Assembly (NCBI GenBank): GCA_041690535.1
Contig: JAWLHA010000079.1
Location: 1-16,683, forward strand
Direction: 5' to 3'
DNA: 16,683 nucleotides
DNA from: JAWLHA01 sp041690535
GTDB lineage: Bacteria; Pseudomonadota; Gammaproteobacteria; Thiohalomonadales; Thiohalomonadaceae
Shown: positions 1 to 7,597 of the stretch, in pieces
Position numbering within the stretch: the first letter of the stretch is position 1
Layout: every line of letters starts with the position of its first letter
Notes under the pieces: model-generated
Seen by the model: only the letters and a program-made list of their open reading frames with translations
What the model was told of the DNA's origin: nothing
Database searches by the model: none
Translations under genes and position numbers: made by a program

Positions 1-14
1 CTCGCGCAGCAATC

Positions 15-30
15 GCCCAGAGGGCTGGGC
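15..30. repeat. REP-like hairpin
   Basis: GCCCAG and CTGGGC form a 6-bp stem around AGGG. Read on the minus strand the flanks give GTAGGAGCC...GGGCGATT, which resembles the GTAGGAGC...GCGAT class of gammaproteobacterial REP sequences. The assignment to that class is from memory of the pattern and was not checked by a search. No gene is seen in bases 1-237 other than the start of the next CDS. Confidence 0.45.
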
Positions 31-96
31 TCCTACCGGGGAGAGGCGACAGGTCGGTGGAACGGCTGAATAGTTACAGTTATCGAAAGCACCTGT

Positions 97-110
97 CGAG
101 TGTACAGGGA
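97..110 (+). repeat. Short repeat CGAG(T/C)GTACAGGGA, copy 1
   Basis: This 14-base motif matches 13 of 14 bases with 16667-16680 at the other end of the window. It is preceded by GAAAGCA (85-91), which also occurs in the longer dispersed repeat described at 7835 and 16555. It is probably a degenerate or partial copy of the same intergenic repeat family. The family was not identified. Confidence 0.4.
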
Positions 111-225
111 GGCAGTCACAGCCAACCTGGGAGAAGGACTTGCATGGCCCACAGCCCGGCCGTGAGGGGTATGGCGCCCCCCCGGGGAGGAGCCGGGGAG
201 ACTACTGCCCAACCCGCCGAGGCGA

Positions 226-231
226 TAGAAT
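226..231 (+). promoter_or_regulatory. Candidate -10 box of a leaderless promoter
   Basis: TAGAAT (5 of 6 to TATAAT) ends six bases before the ATG at 238, and no Shine-Dalgarno sequence precedes that ATG. If this is the -10 element, transcription would begin at or next to the start codon. The -35 region is poor, so the call is tentative. Confidence 0.4.
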
Positions 232-237
232 CGCGCC

Positions 238-1419
238 ATGCAAACAACCGATGTCATTGTGGTCGGGGCGGGCGCCTCGGGGTTGATGTGTGCGGCCGCC
301 GCAGGGCGGCGCGATCGCCGGGTGCTGGTGCTGGAGCAGGCCCGCAAGCCGGGGGCGAAGGTGCTGATGGCGGGCGGTGGTCGCTGCAACTTCACCAACT
401 ACGACGTGAGTGCCGACAACTACAGCAGTCACAACCCCCACTTCTGCAAGTCCGCCTTGAGTCGCTACACCCAATGGGATTTTCTCGACCTGGTGGGGCG
501 TTATGGGATTGCCTGGCACGAACGCGATCACGGCCAGCTGTTCTGCGACGAAAGCAGCCGGGATATTCTCGACCTCTTGCTTCGGGAGTGTGACCAGGCG
601 GGGGTTCAGATGCGCTTCAAGCGATCCATCGAGACCATCGAGCGCATCGAAGGGGAGGGCTTTCGGCTAGGCGCAGGGGATGAGCGCTACCAGTGCCGTT
701 CGCTGGTGATCGCCACCGGCGGACTGTCGATCCCGACCTCCGGTGCCAGCCCGTTCGGCTACCGTGTCGCGCAACAGTTTGGGATCAAGGTGTGGCAGCC
801 CGCGCCTGCGCTGGTCCCCCTGACCCTGCAGCCTGACGATCTCGCGCGGTTCGCCCCTCTGGCCGGGATCGCGGTCGACTGCGTTGTGAGCAACGAGCGG
901 ACACGCTTCCGGGAAAACCTGCTGTTCACCCACCGCGGCCTCAGCGGGCCGGTGATCCTGCAGATCTCCACGTATTGGCGGGCGGGTGAAGCGATCCAGA
1001 TTGACTGGCTACCCGATGAGGACCTGCTGCAGGGCCTGCCCGAGCTGCAGCAGCGCCACCCCAAACAGCTGCTCCGCACCACGTTGTCCCGGCATCTGCC
1101 CGCCAGGTTGGCCGGTGCGCTGCTGCCCCAAAATCTTGCCGAACAGCCGCTGAACCGCCTCGGCAGCAAAGAGATCGTGCAGGTGGCGCAGCTGTTGCAC
1201 CATTGGTCGATTCGCCCCAACGGTACCGAGGGTTACCGCACCGCCGAGGTGACTCGCGGGGGGGTGGACTGTGACGCCGTCTCATCCAAGACCATGGAGT
1301 GCGTCTCGGTGCCTGGCCTCTATTTCATCGGCGAGTTACTCGATGTGACCGGCTGGCTGGGGGGATACAACCTCCAGTGGGCTTGGTCGTCAGGCTGGTG
1401 TGCCGGGCAATACGCCTGA
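238..1419 (+). CDS. NAD(P)/FAD-dependent oxidoreductase, YhiN/HI0933 (BaiN-like) family
   Basis: The 393-residue protein is full length for the HI0933/YhiN flavoprotein family. Residues 7-16 give the FAD-binding Rossmann motif VVGAGASGLM. It is followed by the family signature GGGRCNFTN at 46-54, an ATGG element near 158-162 and a C-terminal FAD-contacting block ending GELLDVTGWLGGYNLQWAWSSG. Members are cytosolic flavoproteins related to bile-acid 2-oxoreductase (BaiN); the physiological substrate in proteobacteria is generally unknown, so no reaction is assigned. The start is the first ATG in frame before the Rossmann motif. It has no Shine-Dalgarno but a -10-like TAGAAT just upstream, suggesting a leaderless message. 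It converges on the yebC-like gene across a strong hairpin at 1475-1499. The family assignment is secure; the function is not. Confidence 0.93.
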   Translation: MQTTDVIVVGAGASGLMCAAAAGRRDRRVLVLEQARKPGAKVLMAGGGRCNFTNYDVSADNYSSHNPHFCKSALSRYTQWDFLDLVGRYGIAWHERDHGQLFCDESSRDILDLLLRECDQAGVQMRFKRSIETIERIEGEGFRLGAGDERYQCRSLVIATGGLSIPTSGASPFGYRVAQQFGIKVWQPAPALVPLTLQPDDLARFAPLAGIAVDCVVSNERTRFRENLLFTHRGLSGPVILQISTYWRAGEAIQIDWLPDEDLLQGLPELQQRHPKQLLRTTLSRHLPARLAGALLPQNLAEQPLNRLGSKEIVQVAQLLHHWSIRPNGTEGYRTAEVTRGGVDCDAVSSKTMECVSVPGLYFIGELLDVTGWLGGYNLQWAWSSGWCAGQYA

Positions 1420-1474
1420 GTTTCGCTGATCTGGCCCAGCTCCCTTGGCCGGTGATGGCGGTCATCCCAACCGG

Positions 1475-1499
1475 AGAGCCCCCGTTGCCCGGGGGCTCT
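1475..1499. terminator. Bidirectional hairpin between convergent genes
   Basis: AGAGCCCCCG (1475-1484) and CGGGGGCTCT (1490-1499) form a perfect 10-bp GC-rich stem with loop TTGCC. It lies between the ends of the flavoprotein gene and the yebC-like gene and could stop transcription from both sides. There is no clear U-tract on either strand, which lowers confidence in a classical intrinsic terminator. Confidence 0.6.
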
Positions 1500-1512
1500 G
1501 TGTCGCGTCGGT

Positions 1513-2226
1513 TCAGTAAACCGCGTCGTGGTAGACGTTCTGCACGTCATCCACATCGTTGAGCATGTCCAGCAGCTTTTCCATCGCCGCGACGTCGTCA
1601 CCGCTGATGGGGGTTGAGCCCTTCGGCACAAACTGGATCTCGTCCACCTCGAACTCGATCTCACCCAGCGCGTTGATGAGAGCCTGCTTGGCCTTGTTGT
1701 ACTCGGTGTTGGGGACGAATACGGTGATTTTGCCGCCCTCATTCTCGAGGTCGGTCACATCGACATCTTCAGCCAGCAGCGCTTCCAGGGCGGCCTCTTC
1801 ATCCCCGCAGAAGACGAGAATGGCTGCGTGGTCGAACATGTGGCTGACTGTGCCCTGAGTGCCCAGCTTGCTCTTGGTCCTGTTGAAGCAGGTGCGAACG
1901 TCGCCGATGGTGCGGTTGGGGTTGTCGGTGAGGCAGTCGACAATCACCATGCAGCCGCCAGGGCCGAATCCCTCGTAGCGGGCCGGGGCGTAGTCTTCGC
2001 CACCCCCTCCCTTGGCCTTTTCCAGTGCCTTCTCGATGACGTGGGAGGGGACCTGATCCTTCTTGGCCCGTTCGATCAGCCCTCGCAATGCCAGGTTGCC
2101 ACCGGGATCGGTGCCGCCGGACTTGGCGCTAACATAGACCTCCCGGCCATATTTGCTGTAGACCTTGGTCTTGGCTGCAGCCGTTTTGGCCATGGATACT
2201 TTGCGGTTTTGATAGGCTCGGCCCAT
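1513..2226 (-). CDS. YebC/PmpR (TACO1) family translation factor, MGRAYQNRK subgroup
   Basis: The 237-residue protein starts MGRAYQNRKVSMAKTAAAKTKVYSKYGREV and matches the YebC/TACO1 (DUF28) family in length and in the conserved block NLALRGLIERAKKDQVPSHVIEKALEKAKGG. An in-frame upstream extension to 2319 has no family resemblance, so the start is put at the ATG at 2226. A weak GGAG sits about ten bases upstream. YebC proteins were first described as transcriptional regulators (PmpR) and more recently as ribosome-associated factors that relieve stalling at proline-rich stretches. This copy begins MGRAYQNRK rather than MAGHSKW, which points to the paralogous subgroup found alongside canonical YebC in many Gammaproteobacteria. 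Its neighbours give no pathway clue. A canonical ruvC-linked yebC probably lies elsewhere in the genome (inference). Confidence 0.92.
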   Translation of the reverse strand: MGRAYQNRKVSMAKTAAAKTKVYSKYGREVYVSAKSGGTDPGGNLALRGLIERAKKDQVPSHVIEKALEKAKGGGGEDYAPARYEGFGPGGCMVIVDCLTDNPNRTIGDVRTCFNRTKSKLGTQGTVSHMFDHAAILVFCGDEEAALEALLAEDVDVTDLENEGGKITVFVPNTEYNKAKQALINALGEIEFEVDEIQFVPKGSTPISGDDVAAMEKLLDMLNDVDDVQNVYHDAVY

Positions 2227-2312
2227 TGCAATTCTGCTCCGTTGTAACGAGATGGCGAATTGTAAGTAAAAGGGCAAGGCCGAGGCCAGAGAAGTTGCGT
2301 TGACCCAGGACG

Positions 2313-2352
2313 AGCGCATCCACCATTCACGGCCGACCCGTTTGGATGCGCT
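2313..2352. repeat. Inverted repeat between lipoprotein gene and yebC-like gene
   Basis: AGCGCATCC (2313-2321) and GGATGCGCT (2344-2352) are perfect 9-bp arms around 22 bases. The right arm continues as GGATGCGCTGCGCTTATCC, a REP-like core with GGAT/ATCC ends. It lies in the 153-base gap after the lipoprotein stop, so it may act as a REP element or a transcription end for that gene. No U-tract follows. Confidence 0.4.
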
Positions 2353-2379
2353 GCGCTTATCCGTCCTGCGCCGTTCGTA

Positions 2380-3741
2380 TCACGGGGCAATCTGGCCGCG
2401 ATTGGCGATTTTTCCGTTTATCTGTTCGATGCTCCGGGGGGCAACGGTGGTTACAGGAAGGACGAATCCATCCCGCCCCCCATTGGAGGGGCCCACCAGG
2501 TTGCCCATGGTATACCCGACAACAAAGGCGCGTTCACACCCATCGACGGCGACGGCGGTCGGCGAGTCGATCCCCTCTGTTCCCCACTGCCGGACCTGCA
2601 GCATCTGCCCCTCTGCGCTGAGTTTGATCAGGAAGAGGTCGATCCCCCCTCGGTTGTTCGACTCCTCCGTCACGGAGCCGAGCGTTTCCCCAACCAGATA
2701 GATCTGCCCCGCCTGGTCCAGGGCCATATCCGTGACCCAGTCGGTTTCCACGGAGCCGTACTGGAACGTCCAGATCGTCTCGCCCGTGGCGGCATCCAGT
2801 TTCCTGACCACCACATCCTGCTGTCCAAAGGCAGAATCCCCCAATTTCGCAAATGTGGAGCCTGCGAATAGGAGGTTTCCGTCCGCCGATATGCGCACCG
2901 CAGCGCCGTAGTCGTAGCGGATACTGGTTTGTTGGCGGTTCCACACCTCGGAACCCTGGGTATCGATTGCCGCCACGAACATGCCCTGTCCTGCCCCAGC
3001 CTCGTTCCAGCCAGCGATGTAGCTTGTGCCATCGGCCGCAACGGCCAGTCCGCCAATTCGGTCGGCGTAGCTGGTGTCGACCTTGCGTTGCCAAAGCTCA
3101 GCAATGTCATCTCCCGTGCGGAGATATTTGATGAGCAGGGGATTTTCCCAACTTTCCACATAATTGGTGGGCACGTAGATGTCATCGTATCCTGCAATCA
3201 CCAGTTCGTTGGGGAATGCCACTTCCAGGCGGCGGGGATGTTGGGGGCGCTCTGTTCCGAACTGGGCCAGGCGGGGCGGTAGTCCTTCGCCCTGGGACCA
3301 GCCCACGAAGAGATCGAATTTGCCGCCGTTGCTGAACCCCGGCAATGCCCCGCTGGTGCGGCCGGCGATGAACAGTTCGCCACTTTGAGGGGCGAGGGCC
3401 AAGGCCTCCACAACGTCGGTGCCGGCGGTGTCGATCACTTCTCTCGAGAGCAGCTCACCATGCGGGCTGTACTTGAGAATGATGCCCCTTGCGTTTCCCG
3501 ATGGCTCGATGTTCGACACACCGGTAACACCGTCCTCATAGCCAGCCAGGTAGATGTTGCCCTGCCCATCGATAACAACGTCGAGCAACTCGTCACTGCG
3601 TGCCGTTCCCACCATCAGCCCGCCGGGCCAGGGGGCACACGCCATGCCCTGATCCGGCTCCGGGGAAGCAGTGCGTTCCTGGCAGCCTGTGAGCCCCAGG
3701 GCGAGTGCAAATGCAGCCAAGTGCGTGAGACGCAAAGACAT
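2380..3741 (-). CDS. Beta-propeller (SBBP repeat-like) lipoprotein
   Basis: The 453-residue protein begins with a lipoprotein signal peptide: MSLRLTH, a hydrophobic stretch, then lipobox LTGC with the modified Cys at residue 20. The body contains seven repeats of the pattern Asp-x-(a)-Gly-(n)-hydrophobic-AGxxxG, for example DGQGNIYLAGYEDG near 58-71 and DQAGQIYLVGETLG near 342-355. Others fall near 110-130, 171-185, 229-245, 279-298 and 392-413, spaced about 55 residues. This matches SBBP-type propellers and fits a seven-bladed propeller anchored in the envelope. Such proteins usually serve as binding scaffolds, and no catalytic motif is seen. The ATG is preceded by AAGGAG seven bases upstream, supporting this start. 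The gene follows the MarR-type gene on the same strand by 88 bases and may be cotranscribed with it. Function unknown. Confidence 0.85.
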   Translation of the reverse strand: MSLRLTHLAAFALALGLTGCQERTASPEPDQGMACAPWPGGLMVGTARSDELLDVVIDGQGNIYLAGYEDGVTGVSNIEPSGNARGIILKYSPHGELLSREVIDTAGTDVVEALALAPQSGELFIAGRTSGALPGFSNGGKFDLFVGWSQGEGLPPRLAQFGTERPQHPRRLEVAFPNELVIAGYDDIYVPTNYVESWENPLLIKYLRTGDDIAELWQRKVDTSYADRIGGLAVAADGTSYIAGWNEAGAGQGMFVAAIDTQGSEVWNRQQTSIRYDYGAAVRISADGNLLFAGSTFAKLGDSAFGQQDVVVRKLDAATGETIWTFQYGSVETDWVTDMALDQAGQIYLVGETLGSVTEESNNRGGIDLFLIKLSAEGQMLQVRQWGTEGIDSPTAVAVDGCERAFVVGYTMGNLVGPSNGGRDGFVLPVTTVAPRSIEQINGKIANRGQIAP

Positions 3742-3748
3742 CGTTCAG

Positions 3749-3754
3749 CTCCTT
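3749..3754 (-). promoter_or_regulatory. Shine-Dalgarno of the propeller lipoprotein gene
   Basis: On the minus strand AAGGAG precedes the ATG at 3741 by seven bases (CTGAACG). This near-ideal site fixes the start that gives the complete lipoprotein signal peptide. Confidence 0.75.
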
Positions 3755-3829
3755 CTGACACTGGCAGGAACGCTCGCTCGCGTCCCCGTGGTTTGGAACA
3801 CCGGCGGATCGATGACGACTCACACCGGA

Positions 3830-4285
3830 CTACCCTCTCTGCGCCAGGGCATCGTAAAGATGCTCCAACAGCGCGCGCAACGTCGCCATCTCGTCGTTCC
3901 CAATGAGCCTTCCCCACTCCCGCTCCACCTTTCGTGTCAGGCGCAGGGCCATCTGCTGCACTTCCTCGCCCCGGGCGGTCAGCCGCACCCGCTTGGCGCG
4001 CCCATCCGCGGGGTCCGGCTCCACTGTGACATACCCGTGTTTTTCGAGAGTTTGCACCAGGTAGGCCATGCTCTGCTTGGTTATCTCGGCGGCCTCGGCG
4101 AGATCGACCACCCGCGACCCCTCGGGCTCAATGTAACGGAAGACCACCCCATGGGCAGGCCGGATCTCCGGGAACCCCGATTGAGCGAGTTCGCCGTAGA
4201 CCCTCTCCGCCAGGACCCGCCAGGGTGCGCGCAGCAAGGCGCCCAGGGTGCGTTTTGATTCGGGAAAAGTCTTGCCGGATGCCAT
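3830..4285 (-). CDS. MarR-family transcriptional regulator
   Basis: The 151-residue protein has the MarR winged helix-turn-helix: VVDLAEAAEITKQSMAYLVQTLEKHGYV at about 59-86 holds the recognition helix, followed by the wing DPADGRAKRVRLT at 91-103. Flanking helices provide dimerisation. MarR proteins bind palindromes as dimers and usually respond to small aromatic ligands or oxidants. An upstream ATG at 4315 gives ten more residues, but it sits inside a perfect minus-strand TATAAT at 4319-4314. If that is the -10 box, the upstream ATG is not in the transcript, so the start is placed at 4285, although only a weak AGG precedes it. Nested inverted repeats cover the promoter and suggest autoregulation. 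Likely targets are its own gene and perhaps the downstream lipoprotein gene. The ligand cannot be inferred. Confidence 0.85.
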   Translation of the reverse strand: MASGKTFPESKRTLGALLRAPWRVLAERVYGELAQSGFPEIRPAHGVVFRYIEPEGSRVVDLAEAAEITKQSMAYLVQTLEKHGYVTVEPDPADGRAKRVRLTARGEEVQQMALRLTRKVEREWGRLIGNDEMATLRALLEHLYDALAQRG

Positions 4286-4302
4286 CGTCTTGCCTGAACT
4301 GG

Positions 4303-4338
4303 ATTGGTAAGCCATTATAGACAGAGTGTCTTACCAAT
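4303..4338. promoter_or_regulatory. Nested inverted repeats (probable MarR operator)
   Basis: ATTGGTAAG (4303-4311) and CTTACCAAT (4330-4338) are perfect 9-bp arms around 18 bases. Inside them AGACA-GAG-TGTCT (4319-4331) forms a second inverted repeat. The whole element surrounds the minus-strand -10 hexamer. Its position, from about -31 to +5 relative to the inferred start of transcription, is that expected for repressor binding. The link to the MarR protein is inference from proximity. Confidence 0.65.
4314..4319 (-). promoter_or_regulatory. -10 box of marR-like gene promoter
   Basis: The minus strand reads TATAAT, a perfect consensus -10. Transcription would begin near 4307, leaving a leader of about 22 bases before the ATG at 4285. 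The hexamer 17 bases upstream (TGCAAT) is a poor -35, so the promoter may be weak or depend on an activator. Confidence 0.6.
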
Positions 4339-4535
4339 TGCACCCTCAGTTGCGCGATAGGCGAGGCCCGGGATGAGCGCACAGTCGAGCCAGCCCGGGG
4401 GTGACTTGATCATGCGCCTGCCCGGCAGCGACGTCTCGGCGAGAGAACGGCGTGGCTGTGCTGCCTGAGTTTTCACCCGGGTGGGTCGAGGGCGATAAGC
4501 GACTGGCCATGTTGCCTGAATCCGGGAGAATGGAA

Positions 4536-5372
4536 GTGAAGAAGATCACTGCGGTCCTGTTCTTGATCGGCTTGCCTGCAGCGGCTTGCGCCGCATTGCA
4601 ACCCCATCAGCAGGCGGCCTTGGAGAAAATTCTCGAAACCGTGCCGGTCTCCATGCGGGAAGCGATGCGCCCGCAGCTGGAGATGAGCCTCGGCAGTCTG
4701 GGTCCGGAGCAGGTGCGCCTGCTGATGGAGCAGTACAGGCCGGGAGTGGGGGACGATGCGGGGCCCGATGAGGGGGAGAGTACAGACGCTGTCTCCGCCT
4801 CCGAAGACGATGCTTGGAATCGCCGGCAGATCGACACGATTTGCCAGAGGACGGAGCGGACGGCGCTCTCTCTTCGCGATAAGGCCGCGGCGAAGCAGCA
4901 GGAGCTGATCGTCCGTTATGAGCGCGTGGCCAAGGGGTATGGCGAATACCGCCTGGGCACCGATGCCTGGGGTCGCCCCTTGAGCTTCGATCGGTCGCCG
5001 GCGATGCTCAGGGCCATTATTGTGGACTCCAACTATGACATCATCGCAGGCGAGGGACGGCGCCGGTTCGACTTCTCAGGGGTGCGCTTCCCCAACGAGG
5101 CAGGGGTGCTGGAGACCATGGAGAAGAACTTGGCAGAGGTCGAGGCTGTTTGGGAGAGATATGAGGCGGAGGTCAGAGGCCTGGAACGGTTGCAGTTCGA
5201 TGACCGTGTCGGAGGTCATTCCCGGAAGCGGGAGGAGATGTGGTTCGCAATTCGCGAAAAAGCCCTTGCTTCCCTACAGAAAATACCTACGCCCCAGGTG
5301 GTCGTGGACGAGGCGGTGGAAGAGATGTACTTGTCTGTTCGGCACGCGGTCCTCAGCAGTGAGCCGATGTGA
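4536..5372 (+). CDS. Exported helical protein of unknown function
   Basis: I do not recognise this gene. The 278-residue product starts at a GTG, giving MKKITAVLFLIGLPAAACA followed by ALQ, a typical Sec signal peptide with probable cleavage after residue 19. The GTG is preferred over the in-frame ATG at 4530, because GGGAGA at 4524-4529 is six bases from the GTG but almost touches the ATG. It also beats the ATG at 4452, which would bury the signal peptide. After an acidic linker (about residues 72-94) the protein is mostly charged and helical, with long amphipathic stretches at about 95-130 and 190-250 that could form coiled coils. There are no catalytic motifs and no Cys in the mature part except one in DTICQRTER. 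It probably resides in the periplasm. It converges on the next gene with a 21-base gap. Confidence 0.75.
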   Translation: MKKITAVLFLIGLPAAACAALQPHQQAALEKILETVPVSMREAMRPQLEMSLGSLGPEQVRLLMEQYRPGVGDDAGPDEGESTDAVSASEDDAWNRRQIDTICQRTERTALSLRDKAAAKQQELIVRYERVAKGYGEYRLGTDAWGRPLSFDRSPAMLRAIIVDSNYDIIAGEGRRRFDFSGVRFPNEAGVLETMEKNLAEVEAVWERYEAEVRGLERLQFDDRVGGHSRKREEMWFAIREKALASLQKIPTPQVVVDEAVEEMYLSVRHAVLSSEPM

Positions 5373-5393
5373 CGAATCCGGGGACTCGCGCCC

Positions 5394-5615
5394 TCAGAGG
5401 CCGATGTTCGGAAGTTCCACCTCGGCGCGCAGTCTCCGGGCCAAATCCTCCACCTGCTCAGCGACGTTATGAAGTTCGTCCGCGATGGCTTCTCGAATCA
5501 GGATCTCGAGCTCCTTGTACTGGGTCTTGGATATCGCCTCTCGCGCCGGCTCATCGAGAAGTTCGACGAAAGAGGCAATCACCTGTTGAGCACGCTCCTG
5601 ATGTCGGTTGCTCAC
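5394..5615 (-). CDS. Small helical protein of unknown function (73 aa)
   Basis: I do not recognise this family with confidence. The predicted protein starts MSNRHQERAQQVIASFVELLDEP and continues with a highly charged, amphipathic helical sequence with heptad-like leucines (about residues 28-65), no Cys, no membrane segment and no signal peptide. The start chosen is the GTG at 5615, preceded by a perfect GGAGGT five bases upstream. An in-frame ATG at 5657 also has a strong site, GAGGAGG seven bases upstream, and would add MCWPSFNELPRRSR. Both starts are possible. The gene lies about 160 bases downstream of the GT-C-like membrane protein on the same strand, and could share its transcript. Confidence 0.6.
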   Translation of the reverse strand: MSNRHQERAQQVIASFVELLDEPAREAISKTQYKELEILIREAIADELHNVAEQVEDLARRLRAEVELPNIGL

Positions 5616-5618
5616 CCT

Positions 5619-5624
5619 TGACCT
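5619..5624 (-). promoter_or_regulatory. Shine-Dalgarno deciding GTG start
   Basis: Minus strand: AGGTCA lies within GCGGAGGTCAAGG directly before the GTG at 5615; the GGAGGT core sits five bases from the start. A second strong site, GAGGAGG at 5665-5671, precedes the alternative ATG at 5657. Confidence 0.55.
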
Positions 5625-5776
5625 CCGCGGAAGTTCGTTGAACGAGGGCCAACACATCCATACGCCTCCTCAAGGATAGCCAAGCCCACCGATGAATGGG
5701 TCGGCGAGCCAATCGCCACCGCTGTGCCGATTCTGGATCAGGCCCATGGGGATGGATGGCGGGTGGGGCCCGGGGC

Positions 5777-7597
5777 TTACTCCTCCAGGAGGCACTTCGC
5801 GCTCAGGAGCGTGTGGGCGGGGGTGGCCAGCACCTCGCATCGGGTCAATGCCCGCGCCATGGCAGGAGTGCCGGCCTGGAGCGCTGTCGTCGCCTCTTGT
5901 GCGGCTTCGGGATAGATTGGAGCCCACCAGTTCGAGCGCAAGTGGTTCACATCGTAGGCGTTTTTGTCGAGCAGCCAATAGTCAACCCCATACCTTCGCG
6001 TCACCTCCTGCATCCGGGCTTCGTCCAAGGCGTACTGGGCGGTGATTAGGTCCAGAGCGCGTCTGCGCATCTCATCGTAGTACCCCGGCTGGAAGGGAAT
6101 GGCTGTTTCTCGACTGAACAGGACCGGTCGCCTTGCGAAGGCCGGAAGGTTGTCGGCCTCCAGCGACAGCGATGCGACAAGGGTCGCCTTTGGCTGGCTC
6201 TGCAGAAATTGGTAGAGGGTCGGTTCCGTCCCAAGTACGAAGTGATTTGGCAGCCTGTGGCCGGGGAGCAGGTAAAGCGCGGGGTAAGCCACGAGCAAGA
6301 AGGCAAACCCTGCGAACGAGAAGGCCACCGCTTTGCGGCGCCGGTGCCGATGCTCCTGCGTCGGTGCGCCATCGGCCCAACGTTTACCCCCGCTGAGAAG
6401 CAGGGTGATGGCGAGGCCGACTGCCACAGAGAACACCAGCCATGCCACTTGCTGGCTGTAGCGGCTGGGCGAGTAGAGCCTGAACATCAGCAGGTGCGCA
6501 ACAAGGTACAAGGCGAGCCCGGTTATCATGAACCGGAGCAGCAGGCGGGTGTGGTTGACCTGCGCGGCGAGGGGGAAGCGAGTGGGTTTGGCGAGCAGCA
6601 GCGGAAGCGATGCCGCCAGAGGGAGCAGCCAGACGAAGTACCTTGCGGGGGCGCGCAACCACTCGGCAGGCAGCAAGCCTGTGTGCTCGCGTATCATCCA
6701 GTACCGCCACTCCCCCTGGCCGATAAATACCGCCACACGGCCGTCCCGCTGAAACTCCGGTAGTTGCTCTGCCACATGGGCCCAGATGCCGGGGCCATAG
6801 GCACTCTGTGCCAGATAGAAGGGGAGCAGCACGACCGCCGCGGTGCAAATTCCGGCAACAGCGCCGGAACGGCGTGCGGGATCGTTTGACCACTGAGGTG
6901 AACCATCGCGCCATGTGATGAGCCGCAGCAGCAGCACTCCCCCAAGCAGGGGCAGGGTCGGGGGGTAGAAGAGCCCCCCGAGGACTACTGCGGCGACGAT
7001 CCCGGGGGTGAACCGTCGCGCGACGAAGTACGCGAAGACCACAATGATCAGAAGGGAAAATCCACGAGGTGTTCCACTCTCGAAGGTGGCGAAGCCGACA
7101 TTGACAAGGAGGGTCGCAATGAGGGCCGCAACAGGTACCCTGAGCACTTGCAGGGAAAATGCGAACAGAAAACCCGTTATCCCAAAGGCAATGGCGATGG
7201 GAAGTACTTTGCTGAGTGAAATCGGGTCGATGCCCGCGGAAGCGAACAGCTTGTACAAGGCCGCATAGCCCGGCGGACTCAACGTCTGGAAGTAGTTCGC
7301 GATCCAGTCGCCCGGAAAGAGTTCCGGGTCGACATACCTTAGCGCCCAGAAGACATGTTCCCGGGCGTCGTCTTCGATGACGTACTCAGCCGCAAATGCC
7401 TGGGATACTCTGACGACCGCCAGCCACAGAGGAACGCTGAACACGGCGAGAAGCCAAGCGCTCCGCGTTTCCCGGGAGAGATCCGACCATGATTGGGTGA
7501 TCAGGTCATCCAAGCGCGGCCAAAGCCACTCCGACGTCCATGACCTCTCCGGACTCGGCTCCGACTGGCGCGGAGAGGGCACGGAGCGATTCGCCAT
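5777..7597 (-). CDS. Polytopic membrane protein, probable GT-C-fold glycosyltransferase
   Basis: The 606-residue protein has about ten to twelve hydrophobic segments (near residues 48-66, 131-150, 154-172, 180-193, 198-227, 246-264, 319-336, 353-372, 384-402 and 425-445). A soluble C-terminal domain of about 160 residues follows. The first long loop carries an acidic pair, IEDDARE at 75-80, followed by aromatic- and proline-rich sequence. That is the layout of GT-C transferases, which use lipid-phosphate-linked sugars on the periplasmic side. No named family is recognised, so the enzyme class is inference from topology and the acidic loop. The ATG at 7597 is chosen: GGGAGAG lies ten bases upstream, while an in-frame extension to 7756 is Arg/Gly-rich and not membrane-like. 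It is divergent from the UbiA/HAD pair, which could supply its lipid-linked donor. Confidence 0.7.
   Translation of the reverse strand: MANRSVPSPRQSEPSPERSWTSEWLWPRLDDLITQSWSDLSRETRSAWLLAVFSVPLWLAVVRVSQAFAAEYVIEDDAREHVFWALRYVDPELFPGDWIANYFQTLSPPGYAALYKLFASAGIDPISLSKVLPIAIAFGITGFLFAFSLQVLRVPVAALIATLLVNVGFATFESGTPRGFSLLIIVVFAYFVARRFTPGIVAAVVLGGLFYPPTLPLLGGVLLLRLITWRDGSPQWSNDPARRSGAVAGICTAAVVLLPFYLAQSAYGPGIWAHVAEQLPEFQRDGRVAVFIGQGEWRYWMIREHTGLLPAEWLRAPARYFVWLLPLAASLPLLLAKPTRFPLAAQVNHTRLLLRFMITGLALYLVAHLLMFRLYSPSRYSQQVAWLVFSVAVGLAITLLLSGGKRWADGAPTQEHRHRRRKAVAFSFAGFAFLLVAYPALYLLPGHRLPNHFVLGTEPTLYQFLQSQPKATLVASLSLEADNLPAFARRPVLFSRETAIPFQPGYYDEMRRRALDLITAQYALDEARMQEVTRRYGVDYWLLDKNAYDVNHLRSNWWAPIYPEAAQEATTALQAGTPAMARALTRCEVLATPAHTLLSAKCLLEE

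Noticed and set aside
1475..1499. Part of an IS end or attachment site
   Set aside because: The hairpin lies centred between convergent stops, with no target duplication or transposase nearby. A terminator role is simpler.
4286..4315. Upstream ATG of the MarR-type gene
   Set aside because: It lies within the minus-strand TATAAT and has no ribosome site. It remains possible if another promoter is used.
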